From NCBI GenBank assembly GCA_049241565.1, contig JBMLQL010000030.1:1-64000 (forward strand): a DNA stretch of 64,000 bases, read 5' to 3'. Positions 25,871 to 33,739 of this stretch are shown here, piece after piece. How positions within the stretch are numbered: the first letter of the stretch is position 1; each line of letters opens with the position of its first letter. Source of the stretch: DZBG01 sp049241565. Its GTDB lineage: Bacteria; Bdellovibrionota; Bacteriovoracia; Bacteriovoracales; Bacteriovoracaceae. Made by a program: the position numbers and the translations under genes. The notes under the pieces are model-generated. The model worked only from the letters and a program-made list of their open reading frames with translations, ran no database searches and had not been told where the DNA came from.

Positions 25871-27973
25871 TTATTTATTAGTGAATAATCCTCTTGGAAC
25901 TTTGTAACCTTTCTTCTCTAGAGTCTCGATAAATTTAGGGATAAAACCTGAAGCCATGAATTTCCCAACAATCTTCCCTTCTTTGTTCATCCCTTCTTGC
26001 TTGTAAGTAAAAATATCCTGAAGTGTAACAACCTCACCTTGGATCCCTCCGATCTCAGTCACATAAAGACACTTACGAGATCCATCATCCAGACGAGACT
26101 GCTGGATAATCATATGAACGGCCGAAGCAATCATCTCTTTAATGGCCTTCTGAGGAAGACCAGCACCAGCATACTGAACCAGAGTTTCTAGACGTGAAAT
26201 AGCATCACGAGGAGTATTGGAGTGGACTGTAGTCATTGAACCATCATGCCCAGTGTTCATGGCCTGTAACATATCCAATGTCTCACCACCACGACACTCA
26301 CCGACGACAATTCGGTCAGGACGCATACGCAGTGTCTGTTTAACAAGACAGCGAATATCAATAGCTCCATCACCTTCAAGTGAAGGAGGACGAGTCTCTA
26401 AACGAACAACGTGATCCTGAGGGAAGTTTAGTTCAGCAGAGTCTTCACAGGTAATAATTCGCTCATTAGATTGAATGAATCCACCAAGCATGTTGATAAG
26501 AGTTGTTTTCCCTGAACCTGTACCACCAGAAACGACAATATTTCGATGGGCCTCAACCGAGATTCGGAGAAAGTCCGCCATTTCTTCAGTCATCGCCCCA
26601 AATTTTACAAGGTCTTTATAAGTGAGTCGTTTATCTGGAAATTTACGAATAGTGATAGTACAACCATCAAGGGCACATGGAGGAATAATCGCATGCACAC
26701 GTGATCCATCCGGAAGACGAGCATCGACATAAGGTGTTTTCTCATCGATACGTCGCCCGATAGGCGCCACAATACGTTCGATAACGTTCATTACCTGACG
26801 GTCATTGGTGAAAGTCACCTCTGATTTTTTTACTTTTCCGCCTTGCTCATAGAAAATTTTCTTGGGTCCAACAACCATAATTTCTGAAATAGACTTATCA
26901 GCAAGCATATCCTCAAGTGGACCATACCCAAGAGCTTCATCAAGAATTTCTTTTACAATTCTATTCATATCATCACGAGTCGCAAGAATCCCTTTGGTAT
27001 CTTCTTTTCCAAGAAGATCAACCACTGTTTTCTTAGTTTGTTCGCGAAGAATAATTTTGGCCTTTGGATCATTATCATCTTGTTTTTTAAGATCCATCTC
27101 TTCTACAAGGGCCTTATGAATGCGGGCCTTGAGTTCGGTCCATTTGTCTCTGGCCTTATCATCACCAGCTCCATCACTGCCAGCCGCTTTGGCCGAGGCG
27201 TTTTCTGGTTTTGCTAATTTTTCGAGAGTTTTAAGAACACTTTTTTGAATAAGTTTGCGCACACATTCAGTCACCCCGTTACCAAAAGGTGAACCTTTCG
27301 CCGCGACCATTACTGGAGTTGAACGAGTTAAGGCCGCAGTACAATTTGTATCATCTTTAGGAATAACAGAGAAAACAGGTTTTCCGATCTGCTTTCCAAT
27401 CACATCTGGGCTCACAGGATGTCCATTCACGGCCTGATTCACCACAATCTGAATCATATCCTTAGGAAAAAGCATTGTGATCATATCTGTGTACATTCTC
27501 TTAGACTGGTTCACAGCAAGAAGATCTGGAGTGACAACAATAAAAATAAGAGTCGAAAATTCAAGGGCCTTTAAACTTAGAGGATTAAGCTCACTTCCTA
27601 CATCAATAATTGTGATTGGATAAATATTTGTGAGGGCCTTCAACGCCTTACCAAGTCCTTCCTCTGGAATACTTGAAGCTGCAACAGGTTCTGTATTCAT
27701 CCCAATGAATGAAAACCCTGCTTTATGATCAGCGGTAAATAACTGAACAGAGCGCGGATCTATAGCTCCATTAAACTCAGCGAGATCTTTGACTGTTTTT
27801 TTTGATTTAAGGCCTGTGATAATGTTCTGATCACCGCACGCACGTTGATCAAAATCCATTAACAGGGTTTTTGCACGTATTTCATTGGCGTAAGCGATGG
27901 CCAGATTGGCCGCAACCTGCGACTTCCCTACTCCACCTTTACCTCCGATAACACTAATTATATGACCGGCCAT
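25871..27973 (-). CDS. tadA: TadZ-TadA fusion: MinD-like domain joined to pilus secretion ATPase
   Basis: 700 residues. The N-terminal 240 are a ParA/MinD-type ATPase of the CpaE/TadZ class, with deviant Walker A GGKGGVGKS at 10-18 and LLMDFDQRACGDQ near 38-50; unlike most TadZ proteins there is no receiver-like domain ahead of it. A charged, Ala/Lys-rich linker (about 250-300) leads to a full CpaF/TadA ATPase: YGPLEDMLAD..ISEIMV, the R-rich IVAPIGRRIDEKTPYVDARL, Walker A GGTGSGKTT at about 483, the Asp box with ITCEDSAEL, Walker B RIVVGECRGGE at about 554 and the His box MTTVHSNTPRDA at about 581. In most Tad systems TadZ (polar localisation) and TadA (pilus extension/retraction) are separate. 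The frame is uninterrupted, so it is a real fusion. Confidence 0.92.
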   Translation of the reverse strand: MAGHIISVIGGKGGVGKSQVAANLAIAYANEIRAKTLLMDFDQRACGDQNIITGLKSKKTVKDLAEFNGAIDPRSVQLFTADHKAGFSFIGMNTEPVAASSIPEEGLGKALKALTNIYPITIIDVGSELNPLSLKALEFSTLIFIVVTPDLLAVNQSKRMYTDMITMLFPKDMIQIVVNQAVNGHPVSPDVIGKQIGKPVFSVIPKDDTNCTAALTRSTPVMVAAKGSPFGNGVTECVRKLIQKSVLKTLEKLAKPENASAKAAGSDGAGDDKARDKWTELKARIHKALVEEMDLKKQDDNDPKAKIILREQTKKTVVDLLGKEDTKGILATRDDMNRIVKEILDEALGYGPLEDMLADKSISEIMVVGPKKIFYEQGGKVKKSEVTFTNDRQVMNVIERIVAPIGRRIDEKTPYVDARLPDGSRVHAIIPPCALDGCTITIRKFPDKRLTYKDLVKFGAMTEEMADFLRISVEAHRNIVVSGGTGSGKTTLINMLGGFIQSNERIITCEDSAELNFPQDHVVRLETRPPSLEGDGAIDIRCLVKQTLRMRPDRIVVGECRGGETLDMLQAMNTGHDGSMTTVHSNTPRDAISRLETLVQYAGAGLPQKAIKEMIASAVHMIIQQSRLDDGSRKCLYVTEIGGIQGEVVTLQDIFTYKQEGMNKEGKIVGKFMASGFIPKFIETLEKKGYKVPRGLFTNK

Positions 27974-27985
27974 TAAAATTCCTCG

Positions 27986-29527
27986 TTAATCAGAACGTCT
28001 TCTAAACTTCTTTCTAATCTCTTCTGTCCCATTCGCCGCAGATTCAATAATCTCGGGAGTGACAAAAATGACATATTGGTTTTTACTAATTTGATAATCT
28101 TTTGAGCGTAATAATCGAAATAAGGGTTGTGCCGGCTGACCACTCGCTGTCTGCGCAGCTGCGGGGAACGGATCATTATCATAAGTTGTATTAGAGGTGT
28201 TCTGAACAATCCCCCCAATGGCCGATGATTCTTTAGACTTTAAAATAAGATTTGTATTCACACTATTATTAGTCACCAATGGATTTCCACTTCCTGAACT
28301 TCCTGCAGATGTAGAAACAGTTAAGTTCACTGCCATCTCCATTTGCTCTTGTTCAAGAATTTTTGGTGTCACACTGAGATTAAATGTAATATCGGCAGAG
28401 GCAGCTTTGGTAAAATCTCCGGAGCCTACTGCAAATGGAATAGATGTACTTTTTGTCACTGTTCCGGTTTGCTGATCTCTCATGATAACCATCCCAGATT
28501 GAATAACACGAGCGTAATTTGCTCCCTTGGCGGCCAATAGTTTAGGGAACAGACTTGAAATCGTCGCACTTAATGTTCCCGAGGAATTAGTCGAAAGATT
28601 TCCGTCTCCAGTTGGCCCGACAGAAATACTACTTTGATCATCACCCATAAGGGGTGCCCACTTAAATCCAAAAACTTTATTATAGCCTTTTGAGAGCTCA
28701 ACAAACTGGGCCGTGACTTTTACCATTTTTGGAGGAGGTTGAGACTCTTTCTTTTCATTGATAGCGATAAAATTATAAATATCAGATTTATCTTTTTGGG
28801 ATTGAAAACGAGTATCCTGGCTAGATAAAGTTGAAATTTTTGGAGGAAGATATGAATTCGCAATTTCTTCAGCTAAATCTTTTTTCGATTTTGAACTAAC
28901 AACACCTTCTAACCAATAGGCCTTATTAACTACACGAACCGTCACGTCTTTAAGATTATTTCGCGCCAACTCATCGGCCATTTTTCTTGCAATAATTCTT
29001 TGCGTTTGAGGAGAGAGTTCAATAAGAGTAAGGATGCCATCATTCTGATAATTCGCTAAAACTTTTGAGACTCTCCCAATATCATCAGGAACAACGATCT
29101 CTCCGCTAACGACAACTTTTCCACCTTTAATAGTAACCTCTAACCCTTCCACATCTCCAATAAGCTCTCTAATTTCGGACACAATATTAGATTTTCCTGA
29201 AGCAGTAATCATCACATTATAAATGAGGCGAACATCACCTACGTTATCTCGAATAGTGACATTGGTTCTTCCGGGTTTGATACCTTTAAAAATAATTTCT
29301 TTTTTTTGTGGAATAAGAGTGAGCTTAAGAATCGATTCATTTCCAATAAGAACTTTGGGACTATAATCAAAATCAATTTTTTGAATTTCATCGATACCAA
29401 CAGCAACTTCAATATCTTTATCTTTTGAAGACGCACCAGATGTCGCAGCTCCCTGTCCCCAGCTCAAGGCCGAGAATAGACAAAGAATAAAGATTAAAGC
29501 TAAATTCTTAACGAGCACCACCACCAC
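27986..29527 (-). CDS. rcpA: Tad pilus secretin RcpA/CpaC
   Basis: About 513 residues. N-domain with the pilus-secretin pattern (FDYSPKVLIGNESILKLTLI, then GIKPGRTNVTIRD), two BON-like segments (IRELIGDVEGLEVTIKGGKVVVSG and the one after AYWLEG), and the C-terminal secretin domain ending in VTPKILEQEQMEMAVNLTV and YVIFVTPEII. It forms the outer-membrane pore of the pilus. The start is uncertain: the frame runs up to a GTG at 29593 inside rcpC, but the signal peptide begins at KNLALIFILCLFSALSWGQ, so one of the four consecutive GTG codons at 29516-29527 is preferred. It overlaps the end of rcpC slightly. Confidence 0.88.
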   Translation of the reverse strand: MVVVLVKNLALIFILCLFSALSWGQGAATSGASSKDKDIEVAVGIDEIQKIDFDYSPKVLIGNESILKLTLIPQKKEIIFKGIKPGRTNVTIRDNVGDVRLIYNVMITASGKSNIVSEIRELIGDVEGLEVTIKGGKVVVSGEIVVPDDIGRVSKVLANYQNDGILTLIELSPQTQRIIARKMADELARNNLKDVTVRVVNKAYWLEGVVSSKSKKDLAEEIANSYLPPKISTLSSQDTRFQSQKDKSDIYNFIAINEKKESQPPPKMVKVTAQFVELSKGYNKVFGFKWAPLMGDDQSSISVGPTGDGNLSTNSSGTLSATISSLFPKLLAAKGANYARVIQSGMVIMRDQQTGTVTKSTSIPFAVGSGDFTKAASADITFNLSVTPKILEQEQMEMAVNLTVSTSAGSSGSGNPLVTNNSVNTNLILKSKESSAIGGIVQNTSNTTYDNDPFPAAAQTASGQPAQPLFRLLRSKDYQISKNQYVIFVTPEIIESAANGTEEIRKKFRRRSD

Positions 29528-30341
29528 CTGTACGCTGGTTCTCTTTGGCCTGTTGTTCAGCAAACCATGCTTTCGCTTCTGGTCCGTCTTCACCTAGAAC
29601 ATCAAAAAGTCTTGTCGCACTGATTTTTTCAATCGTCTTATCATCATTATTTCTGAGAGAAAGATAAATCCCATTCCCTGCTGAAATAATGAAAACCATT
29701 TTCTGAACTTCAAAAGGAGTAAGCTCTAACGTGATCGTATTATAATTGGTGTATGTGTTAAGTTTCATTTCACGAACTTCGTTTTCACTTTTCATCCCAA
29801 TTAAAGGAACACTATTTGTCACATAAAGTCCTGTTGAGAGCACAAGGACATCTTGAAGAACTGTTTTAACTTTTAATTTTTCTTTTCTACCGGCGGCATA
29901 ATCTACGAGAGCAAGAATATCGACTCGATCCCCTGGTTTAATCAATCGACCAACGGCTTGATTCTCAGAAACCTGAATCGAGAGAGCTCGTTTACCGATT
30001 GAAATTTGTCTCGCAAGTCCCGAGGCTGCTCCCGGGTAAGTCACTCTTGGAGCAGTGATCTGTTCACCTTTTTTTATAGGTACAGAAGCAATTGTATTAT
30101 AAAGATCTTCGACTTTTTTATAGGCACCGGGCATTTGAAATTTTTGAGGAATGTTGATGAGCTGAACTTTTCTATCATCAATAATTTCGAGTTCTTTAAT
30201 GTCTTCTCTCGCCACAACAATCGGTGTGGGATTTCCATACTCACTCACGAGTTCAGTTTCACGACTATCAATATACGAATAGACCATGAACACCGCTACA
30301 AAAGCGAAAAGCAAACTGGTAGTAAACGCACGACTATTCAT
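29508..30341 (-). CDS. rcpC: Tad pilus assembly protein RcpC/CpaB
   Basis: 277 residues. N-terminal membrane anchor (about 5-23, AFTTSLLFAFVAVFMVYSY), an SAF-type domain (TPIVVAREDIKELEIIDDRKV, about 40-60, and GEQITAPRV) and the RcpC domain (KRALSIQVSENQAVGRLIKPGDRVDILALVDY, about 127-158; TITLELTPFEVQKMVFI). This periplasmic protein supports the secretin. The C-terminal tail ends in a Gly-rich stretch (GGGGAR) whose codons double as the start region of rcpA. Confidence 0.92.
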   Translation of the reverse strand: MNSRAFTTSLLFAFVAVFMVYSYIDSRETELVSEYGNPTPIVVAREDIKELEIIDDRKVQLINIPQKFQMPGAYKKVEDLYNTIASVPIKKGEQITAPRVTYPGAASGLARQISIGKRALSIQVSENQAVGRLIKPGDRVDILALVDYAAGRKEKLKVKTVLQDVLVLSTGLYVTNSVPLIGMKSENEVREMKLNTYTNYNTITLELTPFEVQKMVFIISAGNGIYLSLRNNDDKTIEKISATRLFDVLGEDGPEAKAWFAEQQAKENQRTGGGGAR

Positions 30342-30425
30342 AGCTCATCCTAAACTATTTAATGAAGTTTCCACTACTTAATGATAACAGATTTTGAGAA
30401 AATGAAAGCAAATCGTTAAATTTTC

Positions 30426-30941
30426 CTACTCGATTGCACAAGCGCCATAGTCAACTACTGAACGAAACCCAGCTCCTGCATCGGCAGAGTTCACCGCTTT
30501 ACCACTCACATTAGCGTAAGTATTTCCACAAACACCATACACAGTTCCTACTCGAATATATTGAGTGGTGGCCGCTGAATAAGTCCCTTCACAAGTATCA
30601 GAAGCTGCCCCTTGAACTGGAAAACTTACTTGATAACAAGGAGCTATAGGTCTTCCTGAACCATCAATAGGCTTATCACTCCATCCGATAAAGAACATTC
30701 CAAATCGATTCCAAGATAAGTATGTGGGAGAAACTGCTCCTGGTTTGGGAAAGGTGGAGCTATTTTGTGCTCTATAGTAAAAATAACTTCGTGTGATCTT
30801 TTGTTGATTGATTGAACCATTAATCGCGTTGGCATAACCACCAATAAGTCCATAGAGCGTAAATATGAGAGGAAGAAAAATAATAAGCTCAATGAGTGCT
30901 TGACCTTTTTGGTCTTGTTGAATTTTTTCCATAATCAACAT
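30426..30941 (-). CDS. TadE-like pseudopilin
   Basis: 171 residues. It has the prepilin-like start KGQALIELIIFLPLIFTLY (about 12-30), where the Gly-Gln-x-x-x-[IV]-E motif marks TadE/Flp-class prepilins cleaved by the TadV peptidase, followed by one hydrophobic helix and a soluble domain with several Cys (APCYQVS, SDTCEGT, YGVCGN, YGACAIE) that likely form disulfides. The E is followed by L rather than F/Y. Its start overlaps the previous gene by seven bases. A minor pilin role is inferred from the operon. Confidence 0.75.
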   Translation of the reverse strand: MLIMEKIQQDQKGQALIELIIFLPLIFTLYGLIGGYANAINGSINQQKITRSYFYYRAQNSSTFPKPGAVSPTYLSWNRFGMFFIGWSDKPIDGSGRPIAPCYQVSFPVQGAASDTCEGTYSAATTQYIRVGTVYGVCGNTYANVSGKAVNSADAGAGFRSVVDYGACAIE

Positions 30942-31456
30942 CCATCATCAATGAGAGTCACATCAACGTTTTCACACTGTGTTCCTCCAGTCATAGCAAA
31001 ACAAACTCGTTCTAAACATCCACCACGTGAAATTTCTCGGCCTAAAAAAGATTCCGAAACCATATTGGCCTTAGTGTTTCCCGTGAGTTTTCCCATAATA
31101 TCAATTTCCCTCTCATAAGTGGCATAAGCACCTACGAGCAGGTATTCATCTGGTGACATATTTCCATCGACTCGATTAAATTTCAGGGCCGAACTAGGAA
31201 CCCCAAACTGACCAAGATTAAATCTATTAAAAGTCTCAGTCGCTCGGCTTCTTGCCTCACCTTCACTCTGCAAGGGTTGATTAGATTCTGTGTCGTGAGT
31301 AAGATAAGTCCGACTTGCCATATAGGTAGCGTAATGAGTGAGGTATCCCACTGTATAGTTTAGAGCAGAATTAAAAATAAGAAGAATGGCCGACATTCCA
31401 AATGTGAAAGTGAGAATGAATTCAATTGTAGATTGGCCATCTTGTTTTTTAATCAT
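30935..31456 (-). CDS. TadE-like pseudopilin
   Basis: 173 residues. DGQSTIEFILTFTFGMSAIL (about 6-25) is the TadE-type prepilin motif (G-Q-x-x-x-E-F then a hydrophobic helix). The soluble part contains helix-rich segments and Cys residues near the end (GGCLERVCFAM, TQCENV, DDGC). Overlaps the genes on both sides by a few bases, so translation is likely coupled. Presumed minor pilin of the Tad apparatus. Confidence 0.78.
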   Translation of the reverse strand: MIKKQDGQSTIEFILTFTFGMSAILLIFNSALNYTVGYLTHYATYMASRTYLTHDTESNQPLQSEGEARSRATETFNRFNLGQFGVPSSALKFNRVDGNMSPDEYLLVGAYATYEREIDIMGKLTGNTKANMVSESFLGREISRGGCLERVCFAMTGGTQCENVDVTLIDDGC

Positions 31457-31770
31457 TGATAGGGATCCTTTGGACCAAAAAATCGAGATTGCCCAGAACC
31501 TACAGAATATGAAGGATGAGAAGAGGCTCCATTATAAGTCATAGGCATCACACCCGACGGACGTCCTCTCATAAATGCGTGGCGATAGCCAAATTCTGTT
31601 TGGCTCTTAAGTCCCTGGGCCAGTCGCCCATTTTCTCCAAACATCGTTTGATAGAACTCACTATTAACAAAAGTGAAAATAAGAGTGAAAACCACTGTCA
31701 TCAGAAGAATATATTCTACCACTGTTTGACCTGATTCTTTTAATGTGTGTTTTCTATTAACCATAACCAT
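31453..31770 (-). CDS. TadE/Flp-like minor pilin
   Basis: About 105 residues if started at the ATG on 31768-31770 (MVMVNRKHTLKESGQTVVEY); a second ATG lies at 31764. The open frame reaches 31908 but that stretch overlaps the TadV gene and lacks coding character. SGQTVVEYILLMTVVFTLIF is a good class IVb prepilin motif plus helix. The mature part of about 75 residues is rich in Gly, Ser and Tyr. Both starts overlap the end of tadV by about 25 bases; no good ribosome-binding site was seen, which suggests translational coupling. Confidence 0.72.
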   Translation of the reverse strand: MVMVNRKHTLKESGQTVVEYILLMTVVFTLIFTFVNSEFYQTMFGENGRLAQGLKSQTEFGYRHAFMRGRPSGVMPMTYNGASSHPSYSVGSGQSRFFGPKDPYQ

Positions 31771-32237
31771 GCCAATAAGATCACAGGAGCATAAGAAAAG
31801 CGTGATCCCTTTAATTGTTTTAACTCTGACCATTGTCCGGTTTTGAAAACCCATCCAATTAATGAATAGTTTCGAACAACTCTTATTATTAGTAAAATAA
31901 AAGCACAACTTACTGTGCTTCCAATTAATTTCATTAAAAAAGTAAATTGAAGACCTACAGGAATAATCAAGAACAACCCGGCCAAAAATTTACTGTCGCC
32001 CGCTCCCATAATTCCTAAAAGAAATAAAGGAAACCCTATGACAATAAAGCTCACCGGATAAAGCCATGTGAGTAATCCCAAAGAATAGATCTGAGGATAA
32101 ATAAAGAGAAGTGAAACGAAAAAAGCGAAATTAACAGCAATCCACCAATTACTAATTTTGAGAGTCTTTAAATCAATCCAAGAAATGATTAAAAGCTGAA
32201 TGAAGCCAAGAATGTAAACAGCTAGAGGAATTGTCAT
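31740..32237 (-). CDS. tadV: Prepilin peptidase TadV/CpaA
   Basis: 165 residues, a polytopic A24 aspartic peptidase of the short Tad type. The two catalytic Asp are in SWIDLKTLKI (about residue 22) and the GxGD motif IMGAGDSKFLAG (about 81). Five to six membrane helices cover most of the chain. It would cleave the two Flp pilins and the pseudopilins of this cluster after the Gly of their G-Q motifs. Its start overlaps the stop of the upstream pilin by four bases. Confidence 0.92.
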   Translation of the reverse strand: MTIPLAVYILGFIQLLIISWIDLKTLKISNWWIAVNFAFFVSLLFIYPQIYSLGLLTWLYPVSFIVIGFPLFLLGIMGAGDSKFLAGLFLIIPVGLQFTFLMKLIGSTVSCAFILLIIRVVRNYSLIGWVFKTGQWSELKQLKGSRFSYAPVILLAWLWLIENTH

Positions 32238-32449
32238 GGGCCGTTCTGATAACCATTACCATAGCCACCAAAAAAACAGCTTTGGGCACAGATTCCGACA
32301 TTAAGATGAGTAGAGAGAACGTGTCCGACATTACCGACACTATCACGAAAAAACGTAGTGAACGTAGCCACTAATTTAAATGCGAGAAATACAATGACTG
32401 CCAGTAGGAAGATGTACTCGACCGTGGCCTGTCCTCTGCTCTTTTTCAT
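32234..32449 (-). CDS. flp: Flp-type pilin, second copy
   Basis: 71 residues. The short leader MKKSRGQATVEYIFLLAVIV contains the Flp motif G-Q-x-x-x-E-Y before the hydrophobic helix. The mature tail is longer and has two Cys (NVGICAQSCFFGG) and a Gly/Asn/Tyr-rich end, unlike the first pilin, so it may be a minor or tip pilin with a disulfide. It overlaps tadV by four bases. Confidence 0.85.
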   Translation of the reverse strand: MKKSRGQATVEYIFLLAVIVFLAFKLVATFTTFFRDSVGNVGHVLSTHLNVGICAQSCFFGGYGNGYQNGP

Positions 32450-32516
32450 CTCTTCATTATAAGAGGAATCAAGGCAGAGGCAACTTTATTAGGCCACGGG
32501 TCTAGCAAATACTTCT

Positions 32517-32720
32517 TTAGTTTGGACCAAGTCCTGATTCCGCTCTTTCAAATACTTTACCAAGGATACCACCATTACCGGCTTCTCCGCCGAATAGCAT
32601 ATTCATGGCTGCATCACGGAATTTAAACACGATCGCAGCGACTACCGCTACTAAGAGAATATACTCCGTTGAGGTCTGTCCCGCTTCGTCTTTAAAATAC
32701 GCTACTAATTTATTCTTCAT
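32517..32720 (-). CDS. flp: Flp pilin (major)
   Basis: 67 residues from the ATG at 32718-32720, chosen because GGGGGAG precedes it (about 32724-32730); the frame extends to 32759 without support. Leader MKNKLVAYFKDEAG, cleavage after Gly, then QTSTEYILLVAVVAAIVFKF as the class IVb helix with the Glu/Tyr pair. A short Gly-rich tail follows. As the first gene, behind a structured leader, it is probably the highly expressed main subunit. The 67-base gap to the second pilin may contain processing or attenuation signals, but no strong hairpin with T run was seen. Confidence 0.9.
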   Translation of the reverse strand: MKNKLVAYFKDEAGQTSTEYILLVAVVAAIVFKFRDAAMNMLFGGEAGNGGILGKVFERAESGLGPN

Positions 32721-32900
32721 AGTCTCCCCCTTCCAGGATTGCTTTAGACCTTTCGGCAAGCTGCCAGGAATTCTTTAGAGCTTTTTCAAACTATCTTTAT
32801 CTATTTTAAGGTCTGTTGCGCGTAGCGCAAAGTAAAATCAGTTATTTCCAGACCTAAGGGCTAACTCCTTTGAATCTGTTAAACAAAAGTCAACCTAGGC
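32721..32900 (-). promoter_or_regulatory. Structured 5' leader of the Flp/Tad operon
   Basis: The minus-strand leader carries three related blocks: AGGTCTG (32855-32849), CAGACCTT (32815-32808) and AAGGTCT (32752-32746). The middle block can pair with either the first (enclosing a GCGC-gta-GCGC hairpin near 32818-32830) or the third (seven base pairs each), so the two structures exclude each other. A further small hairpin GGCA-gct-TGCC lies close to the start (about 32754-32764). This is a switch-like layout; no known riboswitch consensus was matched. Confidence 0.4.
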
Positions 32901-32935
32901 AAGTGATAACCTATCCTCTTTGCCAATATTCTGAG

Positions 32936-32941
32936 GTATAA
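32936..32941 (+). promoter_or_regulatory. -10 element of the 6S RNA promoter
   Basis: Perfect TATAAT, six to seven bases before the expected RNA start at 32948. No good -35 hexamer was seen at the usual distance. Confidence 0.6.
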
Positions 32942-32947
32942 TTAGAT

Positions 32948-33133
32948 TAGGTCCGGGGACAGCAACTAATGTTTCGCCCCTACGATTTTATTTTCGGGAG
33001 CGGTCCCTGATCACGGTGTGCATGCTTGCCTGCCCTAGTATTAGAGCAGAATGTGAGAAGCCTAAAGTGGTTACTAATTGCGCCCACCTAGTTTTCTAGG
33101 GGCGCGAAACCGTTTATCTGCTAAGCCGGGCCT
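32948..33133 (+). ncRNA. ssrS: 6S RNA
   Basis: About 186 bases, close to the 184 of E. coli 6S RNA, which binds sigma-70 RNA polymerase and represses it in slow growth. The ends pair: AGGTCCGG (32948-32955) with CCGGGCCT (33126-33133), eight pairs with one G-U. An inner helix joins GTTTCGCCCC (32970-32979) to GGGGCGCGAAAC (33099-33110). The middle has hallmark blocks that line up with the E. coli molecule: GCGGTCCCTGATCACGG, then GTGTGCATGCTTG (E. coli GTGAGCATGCTCGG), GAGAAGCCTAAA (E. coli GAGAAGCCTTAAA) and a CACCTAG-ttt-CTAGG hairpin in the 3' part of the bubble. A TATAAT box precedes it and five T follow the last helix. The gene was identified by reading, without a covariance search. Confidence 0.88.
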
Positions 33134-33139
33134 TTTTCT
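33126..33139 (+). terminator. 3' end of 6S RNA with T run
   Basis: The closing-stem half CCGGGCC is followed by TTTTTCTT, which would act as an intrinsic terminator together with the 5' arm. Confidence 0.55.
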
Positions 33140-33208
33140 TCTCCTCTATTCTTTTATCTCCCTGAATTTCTTATTGACGAGCGTAGTCCATCCTGAAAAA
33201 CTGGATAT

Positions 33209-33739
33209 ATGGACGTAATCAACATCAATGACTATCAAAATGTTTCTTGGATCGAATCTCTAGCACTTGAAGAAGTGAACATGGAGGAGTCTGGAATCAT
33301 TCGTTTCTCTGAGCACCTAAGTACACAAGGTCTTTTAGAAGAATCATCGATTGCTTTCATGAATAAACTGAAAGATCGATTTGAATTTTATGTTTCGATG
33401 TTCAATCAGTATCGCAGCAACCGCGACAGCTCTCGTGGCATTAAAGTTTTTCGTATTTCAAATACAGTTAATGATTTTATTCTCTTCAGAAATTCACTAA
33501 AGCTTATCGTGGCACGCAGAGCTCCTGATGTCGTGAGTATTGGTTTTCTCAATAACTCAGGCGGACTGTTTTCTCCTCGTATGCCAAATGAAGCTCATTC
33601 CGTTCAGCAGATTCATGAAATCAAAGCTCATGTTGGCCCATTTAACAATATTACTTGGCGTTTTCAAGGTGAATTGATTGAAACTGAATCTCTGGTGAAG
33701 TACTACCTCACTGAGTTCATTAAAAACTCATCAAGATAA
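33209..33739 (+). CDS. Conserved-looking hypothetical protein
   Basis: 176 residues, no signal peptide or membrane helix. Strand-rich pieces (GIKVFRISNTVNDFILFRNSLKLIVARR, DVVSIGFLNNSGG) and a C-terminal segment with HEIKAHVGPFNNITWRFQGE. The name of no family came to mind. It follows the 6S RNA gene; E. coli has an unrelated gene (ygfA) there. The start has no clear ribosome-binding site, so a later start is possible. Its end overlaps the convergent SDR gene by nine bases. Confidence 0.65.
   Translation: MDVININDYQNVSWIESLALEEVNMEESGIIRFSEHLSTQGLLEESSIAFMNKLKDRFEFYVSMFNQYRSNRDSSRGIKVFRISNTVNDFILFRNSLKLIVARRAPDVVSIGFLNNSGGLFSPRMPNEAHSVQQIHEIKAHVGPFNNITWRFQGELIETESLVKYYLTEFIKNSSR

Noticed and set aside
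29528..29593. Long N-terminal extension of the secretin to 29593
   Set aside because: The 29593 start is a GTG inside rcpC and would put 22 extra residues before a clear signal peptide.
31771..31908. Upstream extension of the TadE-like pilin gene
   Set aside because: It lies within tadV and encodes an unlikely leader ahead of the prepilin motif.
32721..32830. c-di-GMP (GEMM-I) riboswitch in the Flp leader
   Set aside because: The characteristic GGCAAACC, GAAA tetraloop receptor and GACGCAAAGCC elements are missing; kept only as an unassigned structured leader.
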